Shown: positions 28,663-37,893, counted from the stretch's first letter. The stretch: 64,000 nucleotides of DNA from Onishia niordana (GCF_004798965.1 NZ_SDSD01000001.1:496001-560000); one strand, 5' to 3'. The notes: generated by a model from the letters alone, not told the origin. Program-made: numbers and translations.

Positions 28663-28746
28663 CCTTCCGACCGCTCCCGGGGTGCGCTATCTTGGCGGCG
28701 GACATCACCCACAAGGTGATTCACTACAATAACGGAGATATCCTCC

Positions 28747-29517
28747 ATGAAAATCCAGACAATCCTCGGCATCAGCCTGATCGGCGCCACGCTTTTCGCC
28801 ACTAGCGCCAACGCTGACGTACGCGACATCCGCATCGGCGTCGATGTCCCCTACGAACCGATGGAATTCCGCACGCCCGATGGCGAGCTGACCGGCTTCG
28901 ACATCGAGCTTGGCAACGCGCTGTGCGCCGAAATCGGTATCCAGTGCGAGTGGGTCGTGCAGGGTTGGGATGGCATCATTCCCGGCCTGATGGCACGCAA
29001 GTACGATGCCATCATGTCGTCCATGACCATCAACGACGATCGTCGCAAGCAGGTGCTGTTCTCCGACCCGTACTTCACGCCGCCCTCCGCCTGGTTCGCC
29101 CCGAGCGACAGCGCCATCGAAGTGCCCTATCCGCAGACCCTTGAAGGCATGACCATCGGCGTCCAGCGCGGCACCTTGCAGGACAACTACGTTACCGATA
29201 ACTTCGGCGACGTGGCCGACGTCAACCGCTATGCCACCGCCGACGATATGGTGCTGGACATGGACGCGGGCCGTCTGGACATCGTCTTCCTCGACTTTCC
29301 GGTCGGCAAGGCCACGCTGATCGACAGCAATGCCGGCGACTACAAGGTCATCGGCGAGATGATCACCGAGCCCAAGGAATACTTCGGTGATGGCTTCGGC
29401 ATCGCCTTCCGCCAGCGCGACGAAGACCTGGCTCAAGCCTTCAATGAAGCCCTGTCCACCTTGAAAGACAACGGCACCTACGAAGAAATCTACGGCGAGT
29501 ACTTCGGCTCGAAGTAA
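28747..29517 (+). CDS. Periplasmic basic/polar amino acid binding protein
   Basis: 256-residue type II solute-binding protein of the HisJ/ArgT/AotJ family, with a signal peptide of about 22 residues ending in SANA. Mature motifs are IRIGVDVPYEPMEFRTPDGE, LTGFDIELGNALCAEI, CEWVVQGWDGIIPGLMARKY and MSSMTINDDRRKQVLFSDPY. It delivers the ligand to the two permeases. A ribosome site (ggagat) precedes the ATG, and a terminator follows the stop. The ligand is likely a basic amino acid by context; the sequence alone does not settle it. Confidence 0.95.
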   Translation: MKIQTILGISLIGATLFATSANADVRDIRIGVDVPYEPMEFRTPDGELTGFDIELGNALCAEIGIQCEWVVQGWDGIIPGLMARKYDAIMSSMTINDDRRKQVLFSDPYFTPPSAWFAPSDSAIEVPYPQTLEGMTIGVQRGTLQDNYVTDNFGDVADVNRYATADDMVLDMDAGRLDIVFLDFPVGKATLIDSNAGDYKVIGEMITEPKEYFGDGFGIAFRQRDEDLAQAFNEALSTLKDNGTYEEIYGEYFGSK

Positions 29518-29554
29518 GCCTCAGCGCCAAACACGTGTCTTGCCTCGCATGAAT

Positions 29555-29588
29555 AACGGCCCCGATATACTCGGGGCCGTTGACGTTT
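29555..29588 (+). terminator. Terminator of the ABC transporter operon
   Basis: Stem aacggcccc(g) / (c)ggggccgtt (29555-29564 and 29572-29581), followed by gacgttt. A stable stem with a weak T tract, 38 bases after the binding-protein stop. Confidence 0.7.
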
Positions 29589-29731
29589 AAGCTCGGAGAT
29601 ATCTTAGCGCTATAGCATGGCGACAGCTCAAGCAAACTTTCGCTTAATAAAACGTTATTGGTGATCAGACACCATATTTACACACCTGCACTTTCGAGAT
29701 TCTTATAAAGAGATGGCTAAAGTGACTGTTC

Positions 29732-30775
29732 TCAATCATAAAGGTGGATTGCCTTACGAAACCGCGTTGGCGATATACCGAACAGCCGACTAAAGCAACG
29801 CCTGAAGTGGGAAATATTAACGAAACCCGTCGCGACGGCAATATAGGTGAGACTTTTATTCGTATGCTGAAGTAACTGTCGGGCTTGTGTTAGCCGTAAC
29901 TCCAGATAGTACCGTGACGGTGTTGCTTCGAGCCAACAGTTGAACAAGCGCTCCAACTGACGCCTCGAAACCCCGATCCAAGTCGCCACCTCCTTGATCG
30001 ACAAAGGCTCATCGATATTATTATTCATTAGTTCTAGCGCATCTTTGAGTGCCTGAGGAAGACTGAGGTCACGATCGATGCTTATGACAGACGTATCGAT
30101 GACTTCTGACCTTTTGTCACAACTCAAGACCTCCTCAATGGCATTGATATAGGCACCCTCACAGTCTTGACGGATGATCAACAACATCATGTCCAGCGAG
30201 CTATTGGCGCCGGCACAGCTTGCTCGATCACGATCCACAACACAGCTTCGTTGAGAGACTACAACCTCAGGAAACTCCTCCGACATCATGCTTCGCCCAT
30301 CGGGGTGGAACGCACATTCATATCCGTCCAACAAACCGGCCTCGGCAATGAAATATGCACCATTCCACAACCCACCCAGCAGACACCCGGCATGGCTTGC
30401 GGCCTTTAATTTAGCTCTAAGAGAATGGGAGGAGTGCATCTCGAGGCGATATCCGCCGCAGAGTATGAGGTAATCAACATCTCCTTCGTCTAGATCTTCC
30501 AGAGCATAATTTACAGCGACTTCAATTCCTATATCACTAAGGACCTTATGACCGCCATCGCTGAAAACCGACACCTCATATCTCATGTTCGACTTGACTA
30601 AATTGGCCGTTACCAGAGCATCCACAGCCCCCGTAAAGGCCATCAAGGAGAAATGCTCAAAAAGTATGAAGGCAACCTTTTTTCTTCGAATTATCGGTTC
30701 TTCACTAGCTATAGCGTTAATAAAGGCTCTGTTCTTGCTAATCAGAAGGCTTTTAAATCGAGCACTTTTTACCAT
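29732..30775 (-). CDS. GlxA-type AraC family regulator
   Basis: 347-residue regulator with an N-terminal DJ-1/PfpI-like domain (residues about 33-215; includes YLILCGGYRLEM and CLLGGLWNGAYFIAEAGLLD) and a C-terminal AraC DNA-binding domain (SIKEVATWIGVSRRQLERLF and YIAVATGFVNISHFRRCFSR). ArgR, GbdR and CdhR of pseudomonads have this layout and respond to arginine, glycine betaine and carnitine. It lies between the amino acid ABC operon and a TRAP operon, so either may be its target. Its sequence is more AT-rich than its neighbours and the N-terminal 30 residues are unusual; no strong ribosome site is seen at the chosen ATG. Confidence 0.9.
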   Translation of the reverse strand: MVKSARFKSLLISKNRAFINAIASEEPIIRRKKVAFILFEHFSLMAFTGAVDALVTANLVKSNMRYEVSVFSDGGHKVLSDIGIEVAVNYALEDLDEGDVDYLILCGGYRLEMHSSHSLRAKLKAASHAGCLLGGLWNGAYFIAEAGLLDGYECAFHPDGRSMMSEEFPEVVVSQRSCVVDRDRASCAGANSSLDMMLLIIRQDCEGAYINAIEEVLSCDKRSEVIDTSVISIDRDLSLPQALKDALELMNNNIDEPLSIKEVATWIGVSRRQLERLFNCWLEATPSRYYLELRLTQARQLLQHTNKSLTYIAVATGFVNISHFRRCFSRLFGISPTRFRKAIHLYD

Positions 30776-30932
30776 GGCTTTTTACCGGCGATCATTATCA
30801 TCTCAACCGGACATTGTTTAGAGGTGATAAAAACCCTTAATGCGTTTCTTGCATTAACTGCCATGCAACGTCTAAGCACAGGGCAACTCTACTCCAATAC
30901 CGGCATACGAAGATGGCGGAGACACCAATAAC

Positions 30933-30962
30933 ACGATACCCGGCGGCGCCGCCGAGTATCGT
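30933..30962 (-). terminator. Terminator of the TRAP operon
   Basis: 30-base near-perfect inverted repeat (arms acgatac-cggcggc and gccgccg-gtatcgt with one mismatch). On the minus strand it follows the dctM stop and runs into gttatt. Confidence 0.75.
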
Positions 30963-30973
30963 ACATCTATAGC

Positions 30974-32260
30974 CTATAAAAGATTGGGTAGCCAAAGAAT
31001 CAGATTCGGAAATGCCGTGAAGACGCCTACGGCACCCAACAGAATCACCCAATAGGGCAGCGAGGCCCAGGCAGCTTCAGGCAACGACACTTGATTATGG
31101 GTAATCGAGCAAAGAACGAACAGGTTGAGCCCCACTGGTGGCGTGATCATGCCGATTTCCATCAACAGCGTCACGATGATGCCGAACCAGACGGGATCGA
31201 AACCCAGGCTAGTTACCATCGGGAAGGTAATGGGTAGGGTCATCAGCAGCAGGGATATCCCGTCGAAGAAACAACCAAGCAGCAGATAGACAAGCACGAT
31301 CAACAACAGGATGCCGTAGCGATCCAGCCCCAGACCAGCGATGGCATCGACTGCGGCCCTGGGCATCCCGAGCAGGCTAACCGCCTGGGACAAAATCACG
31401 GTACCGATCAAGATCATGGCGATAGCCCCAAACATCATCGACGCATGCTTGAACGCTCCCCATAACTTCTTCAGATCAAGATCGCCCCAGGTCAAACCAA
31501 GCACGATACTGGCCGTCACTCCAAGCGCGGCTGCCTCGGTGGGCGTTGCGATGCCCATGTAGATGGTGCCGAGCACAAAGAAAATCAGGATCGGCAGGGG
31601 CCAGACTTCTAGCAGGCCACGCCCCACTGCCCCCCAGTCCATCTTCTCCTCGCGGGGCGGTGCGACCGTAGAACCAAAACTCGAACGCACCATGATCCAG
31701 CCAAAGAATGCCGTAGCAATCATCAAGCCAGGCAGCATGCCTGCTATGAACAACTTGCCGATCGAAACATTCTGGGTCGCCCCATAGATGAGTAGCGCCA
31801 AGCTAGGCGGAATCAGCAACCCCAGCGTGCCGCCCGCAGCCAACGTACCGACAATCATGCTGGGGGAGTAGCCACGCTTGCTAAGCTCGGGATAGCCGAC
31901 TGAGCCGATCGCCGCCGCGGTAGAGGTGCTGGAACCACTTACCGCACCGAAGAGCGTGCAGACGGCAATGTTGGTATGCAGCAACTGACCGGGAATTCGC
32001 CGGAAAAGTGGCGTCAAACCGTTGTAGACCCGGGTCGAAATGCCGCTGGCCAGCAATATGTCACCGAGAAAGATGAACAGCGGCACAGCACTGAGCGTGA
32101 ATTCGGTCAGCAGGTTCCAGGCCGAGTTGATCGCCAGTGCCGACGCGCCGCCGGCCTGGAAATGAAGCAGAATGAAACCGGTCAGCCCTAGCGCCGCACC
32201 CAGTACGGCACCGCTGCCTAGAAACACCAGCAAGCCTGCGCTTAGAATCGCCCAACTCAT
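30974..32260 (-). CDS. dctM: TRAP transporter large permease (DctM type)
   Basis: 428-residue membrane protein, the main translocation subunit of a tripartite ATP-independent periplasmic transporter driven by a Na+ gradient. About 12 hydrophobic segments are seen, with family motifs such as SGISTRVYNGL, GAVSGSSTSTAAAIGSVGYP, AAGGTLGLLIPPSLALLIYG and ITPPVGLNLFVL. Its start overlaps the stop of the small permease by 4 bases (ATGA). It is the last gene of the dctP-dctQ-dctM operon and is followed by a terminator. Confidence 0.94.
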   Translation of the reverse strand: MSWAILSAGLLVFLGSGAVLGAALGLTGFILLHFQAGGASALAINSAWNLLTEFTLSAVPLFIFLGDILLASGISTRVYNGLTPLFRRIPGQLLHTNIAVCTLFGAVSGSSTSTAAAIGSVGYPELSKRGYSPSMIVGTLAAGGTLGLLIPPSLALLIYGATQNVSIGKLFIAGMLPGLMIATAFFGWIMVRSSFGSTVAPPREEKMDWGAVGRGLLEVWPLPILIFFVLGTIYMGIATPTEAAALGVTASIVLGLTWGDLDLKKLWGAFKHASMMFGAIAMILIGTVILSQAVSLLGMPRAAVDAIAGLGLDRYGILLLIVLVYLLLGCFFDGISLLLMTLPITFPMVTSLGFDPVWFGIIVTLLMEIGMITPPVGLNLFVLCSITHNQVSLPEAAWASLPYWVILLGAVGVFTAFPNLILWLPNLL

Positions 32261-32766
32261 GACAAGCCCTCCCCGGAGGTTTCATCGGCAGAGCCAGCAA
32301 GACTACGCAGCCCGTTTCTCACAACGATCAAGATGCACAGCAGCATCGACATCGGCATCAGTGCCATCCAGGGCCAAAGCAGGACCCCGCTAATCTCGGA
32401 ACGCGAGCCGATCTGAAAGGAAAACATCATGAAGTCCCATGCCTGGTAGGCGAAGGTGGTGGCGAAGGCGATGAAGATCGCATTGGCGAAAATATCGGCC
32501 GCCACGGCCAGCCGGTGGGAAAGCTTACGCACCAGAAGATCGATGCGAATGTGCTGACTGGTATTCAACACGTGGGGAAGCGACAAGAACGAGAGGGAGA
32601 GAAACAGCAGGCCGGAAAGCTCATCGGAAAACCCGATGGGGCTTCCGGCCAGATATCTCATCAGAGTACTGACCAGCACGAGGCCGGTCATGAAAATCCC
32701 TCCACACACGCCTATCAGGAATACCCCGTATACCAGTCTGTCCAGCAAAGTAGACAAGACTTTCAT
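32257..32766 (-). CDS. dctQ: TRAP transporter small permease (DctQ type)
   Basis: 169-residue protein with four hydrophobic segments typical of DctQ subunits (for example GVCGGIFMTGLVLVSTLMRY and GFSDELSGLLFLSLSFLSLP). It helps to stabilise the large permease and couples the binding protein to it. A ribosome site (gagagagg) precedes the ATG. It overlaps dctM by 4 bases and starts 23 bases after dctP. Confidence 0.92.
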   Translation of the reverse strand: MKVLSTLLDRLVYGVFLIGVCGGIFMTGLVLVSTLMRYLAGSPIGFSDELSGLLFLSLSFLSLPHVLNTSQHIRIDLLVRKLSHRLAVAADIFANAIFIAFATTFAYQAWDFMMFSFQIGSRSEISGVLLWPWMALMPMSMLLCILIVVRNGLRSLAGSADETSGEGLS

Positions 32767-32789
32767 TACAGGCCTCTCTCAATTATGGC

Positions 32790-33794
32790 TTATTGGGAAT
32801 CATCCTGGAGTTCACTGGTGACGGTTTCGTAGTAGCGAATACCATCGGCCATCTCGTGCCAGGCTTCCCAGGCGGCATCCACGAAGGTCTGCACATCCTC
32901 GTCCGAGAACGCCGGCAGCATCGTGATGCCCATGGCCTTGCGTTCCTCTCGTGCCTTGGCCTCGCGCTCAGGGTCCACTGCTCGATCGCGCGTCTCTTGC
33001 CAAATTTCATTGCCAGCCCGGGTTAAGACCTCCTGCTGCTGCTCATCCAGGCTTTCCCAGGTGCTATCACTGACCCCGAACATCCAAGGTGAAGCGGCCC
33101 AGGGGTGGAGGTAAGCTTCGTAGTCGGTCACTTCCTGGAGGGAAACTGTCTGTGCGACAGTCGACAGATAATAGGCACAGTCCACAACGCCAGTCTGCAG
33201 GGCCAGATACATATCATTCTGAGGAATCACCTGGGCCGAGATACCGAGGCGATCAAAGGTTTCAACGAGGTGACCCGACCAGACGCGTACCTTCTTATCG
33301 CGCAGACCCTCGAGGCTGTTGACTGGCTCCTTGCAATGCAGTCCCACATCGAACACCGGGGCGACGACACCACCGATCGTGTGGATGCCCCAGTCGGCAT
33401 AGCCCTCGCGATACAGCTTGCGCAAGGTAGGCAAGATCTCAAGATGCTGCTCCGCATCGGTGATCGCCCCTTGTGCATAGACAGAGGCCATTTCCGGGGC
33501 ATCACGGTTGTAATACTCTCCGTACATCAGCGCCATGTCGACCATGCCACGTTGCATGATGCGCAGCATATCGGCCTCTTTCAGGCCAAGCGAGCCTGCA
33601 TGATAGACGTCGACCTGCAGCTGGCCGTCGGAATACTCATCGACCAGCTCGGAGAAACGCTTTATTGAGGCCGCCTCGGGGCGCGATTCCGCAAGCCCAC
33701 TGTGAAACTTCAGGGTCCGGACCTCTGACCAAGCCTGAGACGCAGACGTCATTAGTGCCAGGGTGACGCTCGTTACCAGTATTGTTTTTTTCAT
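32790..33794 (-). CDS. dctP: TRAP transporter substrate-binding protein (DctP type)
   Basis: 334-residue periplasmic binding protein with a signal peptide of about 21 residues ending in SQAWS. Family features are LKFHSGLAESRPEAASIKRF near the N-terminus, VDVYHAGSLGLKEADMLRIM, and the conserved arginine region VRVWSGHLVETFDRLG that usually binds the substrate carboxylate. It is the first gene of the TRAP operon, with a good ribosome site (aaggaa). TRAP ligands in halophiles include C4-dicarboxylates, ectoines and sialic or keto acids; the ligand here cannot be told. A palindrome upstream may be its operator. Confidence 0.93.
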   Translation of the reverse strand: MKKTILVTSVTLALMTSASQAWSEVRTLKFHSGLAESRPEAASIKRFSELVDEYSDGQLQVDVYHAGSLGLKEADMLRIMQRGMVDMALMYGEYYNRDAPEMASVYAQGAITDAEQHLEILPTLRKLYREGYADWGIHTIGGVVAPVFDVGLHCKEPVNSLEGLRDKKVRVWSGHLVETFDRLGISAQVIPQNDMYLALQTGVVDCAYYLSTVAQTVSLQEVTDYEAYLHPWAASPWMFGVSDSTWESLDEQQQEVLTRAGNEIWQETRDRAVDPEREAKAREERKAMGITMLPAFSDEDVQTFVDAAWEAWHEMADGIRYYETVTSELQDDSQ

Positions 33795-33885
33795 TTCAGC
33801 TTTCCTTGGTTGGCAAACTCTTTAGAACATCTCACGAGGTAAGGCCGGAACTGGCACTGGATACGAACAAAAAGGGCTCATATGC

Positions 33886-33906
33886 GACAAAATGTGCACT
33901 TTTGTC
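33886..33906. promoter_or_regulatory. Palindromic operator candidate upstream of the TRAP operon
   Basis: Inverted repeat GACAAAA-N7-TTTTGTC, with a GTGCAC palindrome in the middle, about 92-112 bases upstream of dctP. The regulator is not identified; the AraC regulator at 29732-30775 is one candidate. Confidence 0.4.
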
Positions 33907-33995
33907 TCACGGTGATGTCTATTTCTATCCCCTTGCCATACTTCCGAGCGACTTTACCGGACGTCGCCATCAGGCGTGAATCGCCACGACTAACC

Positions 33996-34036
33996 AAACG
34001 CCACCGACCCTGACACTGTCGGGGTCGGTGGCGTTT
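33996..34036 (-). terminator. Terminator after cadR
   Basis: Perfect 15 bp stem aaacgccaccgaccc / gggtcggtggcgttt with an 11-base loop. Read on the minus strand it follows the cadR stop by about 45 bases and ends in gtttggtt. It separates cadR from the TRAP promoter region. Confidence 0.8.
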
Positions 34037-34081
34037 AAAGCGACGTGACTGCTGCAATGACAACGTCAAAGTCGAACAACG

Positions 34082-34543
34082 TCAAAGTCGAGGATGCGTC
34101 CCGGGCACATGGTTGCTCTTCTCCCCCGCACCCCGCCCGGCCTCTTCCTCCAGGGGTCGAGCAAGCTCCCTGAGAATGCCGCACTCACTGGCGGGTCGTT
34201 GGCCCTGACAACGCGCCCGCAAGTCCACAAGCGAGCGCTCGAGGCTCTGAAGTTGTGCAATGCGCTCCGCCACGTGAGCGAGGTGCGCATCGATCAGGTC
34301 GTCGACGTCCTGACAGGGCCGCTCGGGGTGGTCGTGGTAATTCAGCAGTGCGCGTATCTCGTCCTGGGTCATGTCCAACACGCGACAATGGCGAATGAAG
34401 GCCAACCGTTCGGCGTGGGCTTCGCCGTAGAGCCTGTAGTTTCCGGCGCTTCGCGCCGGCGCCGGCAGTAGTCCTTCGCGCTCGTAATAGCGGATGGTGA
34501 CGACGCGGCAGCCGCTGCGCTTCGCCAGTTCGCCGATTTTCAT
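34082..34543 (-). CDS. cadR: MerR family Cd(II)/Pb(II)-responsive regulator
   Basis: 153-residue MerR-type metal sensor. The winged helix occupies residues 1-70 (MKIGELAKRSGCRVVTIRYY), followed by a dimerisation helix. Three cysteines expected for Cd/Pb-type sensors are present: Cys77 (ERPCQDVDD), Cys112 (RARCQGQ) and Cys121 (SECGIL). The tail is not histidine-rich, unlike that of Pseudomonas putida CadR. It is divergent from a P-type ATPase gene whose promoter has a classic 19-base spacer and operator dyad, so it probably activates that gene on metal binding. A strong terminator follows. Confidence 0.93.
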   Translation of the reverse strand: MKIGELAKRSGCRVVTIRYYEREGLLPAPARSAGNYRLYGEAHAERLAFIRHCRVLDMTQDEIRALLNYHDHPERPCQDVDDLIDAHLAHVAERIAQLQSLERSLVDLRARCQGQRPASECGILRELARPLEEEAGRGAGEKSNHVPGTHPRL

Positions 34544-34588
34544 GGCCGCGTTCTCCCTGTGTCTTGAGTGAAGGGTCTGTCTAAAGGG

Positions 34589-34619
34589 TTGACCCTATAC
34601 TGACTATAGGGCTTGTCAT
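34589..34619 (+). promoter_or_regulatory. MerR-type promoter and CadR operator
   Basis: -35 ttgacc (34589-34594) and -10 tgtcat (34614-34619) are separated by 19 bases, the overlong spacer used by MerR activators. The spacer region holds the perfect dyad CCCTATA-ctgac-TATAGGG (34593-34599, 34605-34611). It lies 30 bases before the ATPase start codon and also within the cadR upstream region. Confidence 0.85.
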
Positions 34620-34648
34620 GACTCAAGCCATTACTCAAGGAGTTCACG

Positions 34649-36946
34649 ATGTCCGGTGATCACGTCAACGAGCGGGGTCAACACCATGAACCTGTTCGTG
34701 CTGCTGGCGGCTGCTGCGGTGCCCAGTCGTCGCAGCACCAACGCGAGACAAAAGCCCAAAGTGCACCGCCCGGCAGCATGACGCTGCGCCTGCGTATTCA
34801 GGAAATGGACTGCCCCACCGAGGAAGCCCTGCTGCGCAAGGCGTTGGCCGACGCGCCCGGGGTCGCCGCCCTGGAATTCGACCTGATGGGCCGGGTACTG
34901 AGCATTCATCATCATGATGCAGACCCCGACGATCTGGCGACACGCGTGCGTGATCTGGGCATGACACCCAAGGCTCTCGATGGCGAGGGAGTCGACAACG
35001 ACAGTGAAGATGATCCAGCCACCACTGCCGAGTCCTTTACCCAGCGCTGGGGCAAGCTGCTGACTGCCGCCGCCCTGGCGCTTGCGGCTGAGCTAACCGG
35101 TTGGGCCGATATAACCGCCGCGACTTGGCTTTCTCCGCTGCTGGCACTGGCCGCGATCGGGCTGGTCGGCCTTCCCACCTGGCGCAAGGGCTGGGTCGCG
35201 CTGCGCCACCGCAGCCTCAACATCAATGCCCTGATGAGCGTGGCGGTAACCGGCGCCCTGCTGATCGGTCACTGGTCCGAGGCGGCCATGGTGATGGTGC
35301 TTTTCACCCTGGCCGAACGCATCGAGGCCCGCTCGCTGGATCGCGCACGGCGAGCCATCCGCGAACTGCTGGATACCGCGCCCGATAACGCCCGGCGTCA
35401 GGCCCCAAATGGCGACTGGGAGACGGTATCCGCCGCGGCAGTTGCCGTGGGTGATGTGGTGCGCGTCCTGCCCGGTGAGCGCCTGCCCCTGGACGGTGCC
35501 ATCCTTCGCGGCCAACCGACACTGGATGAGTCACCGATTACCGGCGAGAGCTTGCCCCGTGACAAGAGCCCGGGTGAAGCGGTCTTCGCCGGCACCATCA
35601 ATTGCCATGGCGACTTCGACTACCGCACCACCCGACCCGCCGATGACACCACCCTGGCCCGCATCATTCACGCCGTGGAAGAAGCCCAGGCCAGTCGTGC
35701 GCCCACTCAACGCTTCATTGATCGTTTCGCCGCTATCTACACCCCCGCCGTCCTGGCGCTCGCCTTGCTCACCGCCCTGGCCTGGCCACTCCTTGGGGGC
35801 TTCACCTCAGTCCAGGGCGCCTGGCTCGACGGCATCTACCGGGCCCTGGTGCTGCTGGTGATTGCCTGCCCCTGTGCGCTGGTGATTTCCACGCCCGTGA
35901 CCATCGTCAGTGGACTGTCCGCCGCTGCCCGCCAGGGCATCCTGATCAAGGGCGGGCGCTTTCTCGAGCAGGGCCGCCGGCTCTCTTGGTTGGCACTCGA
36001 CAAGACCGGCACCATCACCCAAGGTCGCCCTCGCCTGACGACCTGGTCCGCCTTGAAGGAAGACCTTAGTGACAACCCCGATGATACAGACCGCGCACGA
36101 CTGGCCTGTCAGGCGGCAAGCCTCTCCGCACGCTCGACGCACCCTGTTGCCCGTGCCATCCATGATGAACTCGCAGACGACGCCGGGGAGGAAGATATCG
36201 AGGCCTTCCGCGAACGGCCGGGATTGGGGGTGGAAGGCGAGCAACAAGGTACGTCGCTGTGGCTAGGCAACCGGCGGCTATTGCATCGCCATGGCCTTGA
36301 AAGCGACGCCCTCGAAGAACGCCTAGCAGCGCTTGAGCGTCAGGGTGCCAGCGTGGTGATGCTCGGTGACGCGACCCGCGTGCTGGCACTTTTCGTGGTT
36401 CAGGACCCTGTGAGACCGACCAGTTTCAAGGCCATCCAGACGCTGAACCGACTCGGGGTTCGCACCTTGATGCTGTCCGGTGACAATCAACAAGCGGTCG
36501 CCGCCATCGCCGCCGAGGCCGGCATCGACGAAGCCCGGGGCGAATTGCTGCCCGAGGACAAGCTGGCCGCCATCGAGGCCTGCACGACCAGCGGCGTGAC
36601 CGGCATGGTCGGTGACGGCATCAACGATGCCCCGGCACTGGCGCGCGCGGACATCGGCTTCGCCATGGGGGCCGCGGGCAGCGACGTGGCCATCGAGACC
36701 GCCGATGTGGCGCTGATGGATGACGATCTGGGCAAGCTGCCTATCTTCCTGCGCCTGTCACGCGCGACCCGGGCCGTGCTGGTTCAGAACATCGCTATCG
36801 CCCTCGGCCTCAAGGCGGTCTTCATGGTGCTGGCTTTTACCGGTCAGGCGACGCTGTGGATGGCGGTGTTCGCCGACATGGGCGCCAGCCTGCTGGTGGT
36901 CGCCAATGGCCTGCGCCTGCTGCGTGCAGGGCATCGCTCAGACTGA
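34649..36946 (+). CDS. cadA: Heavy-metal translocating P1B-type ATPase (Cd/Zn/Pb, CadA/ZntA type)
   Basis: 765-residue metal efflux ATPase. The N-terminus is Gly/Cys/Gln-rich (AAGGCCGAQSSQHQ), then a heavy-metal domain whose usual CxxC loop reads EMDCPTEE, as in many CadA proteins. The membrane CPC motif (ACPCALVISTP, near residue 406), the phosphorylated Asp in DKTGT (near 450), the TGES-type loop (ITGESLP) and GDGINDAPAL (near 654) are all intact. A ribosome site (aaggag) precedes the ATG. Expression should be CadR-controlled through the divergent promoter. The metals are Cd, Zn or Pb by family; CPC with this type of N-terminus argues against copper. Confidence 0.95.
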   Translation: MSGDHVNERGQHHEPVRAAGGCCGAQSSQHQRETKAQSAPPGSMTLRLRIQEMDCPTEEALLRKALADAPGVAALEFDLMGRVLSIHHHDADPDDLATRVRDLGMTPKALDGEGVDNDSEDDPATTAESFTQRWGKLLTAAALALAAELTGWADITAATWLSPLLALAAIGLVGLPTWRKGWVALRHRSLNINALMSVAVTGALLIGHWSEAAMVMVLFTLAERIEARSLDRARRAIRELLDTAPDNARRQAPNGDWETVSAAAVAVGDVVRVLPGERLPLDGAILRGQPTLDESPITGESLPRDKSPGEAVFAGTINCHGDFDYRTTRPADDTTLARIIHAVEEAQASRAPTQRFIDRFAAIYTPAVLALALLTALAWPLLGGFTSVQGAWLDGIYRALVLLVIACPCALVISTPVTIVSGLSAAARQGILIKGGRFLEQGRRLSWLALDKTGTITQGRPRLTTWSALKEDLSDNPDDTDRARLACQAASLSARSTHPVARAIHDELADDAGEEDIEAFRERPGLGVEGEQQGTSLWLGNRRLLHRHGLESDALEERLAALERQGASVVMLGDATRVLALFVVQDPVRPTSFKAIQTLNRLGVRTLMLSGDNQQAVAAIAAEAGIDEARGELLPEDKLAAIEACTTSGVTGMVGDGINDAPALARADIGFAMGAAGSDVAIETADVALMDDDLGKLPIFLRLSRATRAVLVQNIAIALGLKAVFMVLAFTGQATLWMAVFADMGASLLVVANGLRLLRAGHRSD

Positions 36947-37164
36947 CGAGTCCAAGACGGGCAACCACCGAAGATTCGGCACAGCATCCCACACAATGGC
37001 AGTGGGTTACTTGAACTCCAACGACAAACGACGGTAGAAGCGTCGCTGACAAACGACACCGGTTTTCACCCTTCCTGCGCATTGCCTTGCTAGGGTCATG
37101 GACAAGCGGTCGGCGGTAATACGACCGACACTTCCACAAGGAAACGTGCCGAAGGAGAACGACC

Positions 37165-37893
37165 ATGAAACTGAAACGTCATCTTTTCATTGCGGCAGCC
37201 CTCACGGGCACTCTGGTCCTCGCCGGCTGCGACAGCGGGGACGACACCGAGCAGGCCGCCCAGAACGAAACGTCAAGCCAGACCGAACAGGCCGCCCAGG
37301 ACGGAGCGTCCAGCCAGACCGAACAGGCCACCCAAGACGGAGCATCAAGCCAGACCAAGCAGCAGGCCAGCCGGACCCTGCAGGGCAAGCTGGAATTCTC
37401 AGCTACCGAGACCCCATTACCGGAAGAGGCCGAGGTGACGGTGAGCCTGAAGGACGTCGCCGAGGCGGATGACCCCGCCGTGATTACTGAGACCACAGTG
37501 ATTCCCAAGGACGGTGAACCCGTCGAGTTTGCCCTCGACTACGACGCCACAGCCGCAACCACAACCGCAAGCCGCGCCTACATCCTGCAGGCGACCCTGT
37601 ACGATGGCGATGGCAACCTACGCTGGAGCACCAAGCAACGCCACACCGTCGAGGTTGGTCCCGACGCTGAGCAGGAGCCCATCACCCTGGTTCTGGAACC
37701 GGTGACCAGCGGCCCCTCCGGCGACGAGAGCCTGCAGGAGGCCCAACAAGAGATGCTTGAGCCCGAGGAGGACGCCAAGGCCGAGACGACACCAAGCGAG
37801 GCCTCGAATGCCAGCCTAGAGGAAATCGACGAGAAGGCCACCGAGATGCAGGAGCCCACCACGAGCGAAGCCGACACGACCACCGCTCAGTAA
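37165..37893 (+). CDS. YbaY family lipoprotein with N-terminal repeats
   Basis: 242-residue predicted lipoprotein. The signal peptide ends in the lipobox VLAGC (cysteine near residue 22). Next comes a Gln/Ser/Thr-rich linker built of three 12-residue repeats of the form EQAAQDGASSQT. A YbaY-type beta domain follows (residues about 72-180; LQGKLEFSATETPLPEEAEV, PVEFALDYD, YILQATLYDGDGNLRWS). The last 60 residues are acidic and low in complexity. YbaY-like proteins are outer-membrane lipoproteins of unclear role. A terminator follows the stop. Confidence 0.85.
   Translation: MKLKRHLFIAAALTGTLVLAGCDSGDDTEQAAQNETSSQTEQAAQDGASSQTEQATQDGASSQTKQQASRTLQGKLEFSATETPLPEEAEVTVSLKDVAEADDPAVITETTVIPKDGEPVEFALDYDATAATTTASRAYILQATLYDGDGNLRWSTKQRHTVEVGPDAEQEPITLVLEPVTSGPSGDESLQEAQQEMLEPEEDAKAETTPSEASNASLEEIDEKATEMQEPTTSEADTTTAQ
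37249..37356 (+). repeat. Three tandem 36-base repeats in the lipoprotein gene
   Basis: Units at 37249-37284, 37285-37320 and 37321-37356, in frame, each encoding a 12-residue block ending in SSQT. Units 2 and 3 encode proteins differing by one residue (Ala/Thr). Copy number could vary between strains. Confidence 0.85.
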
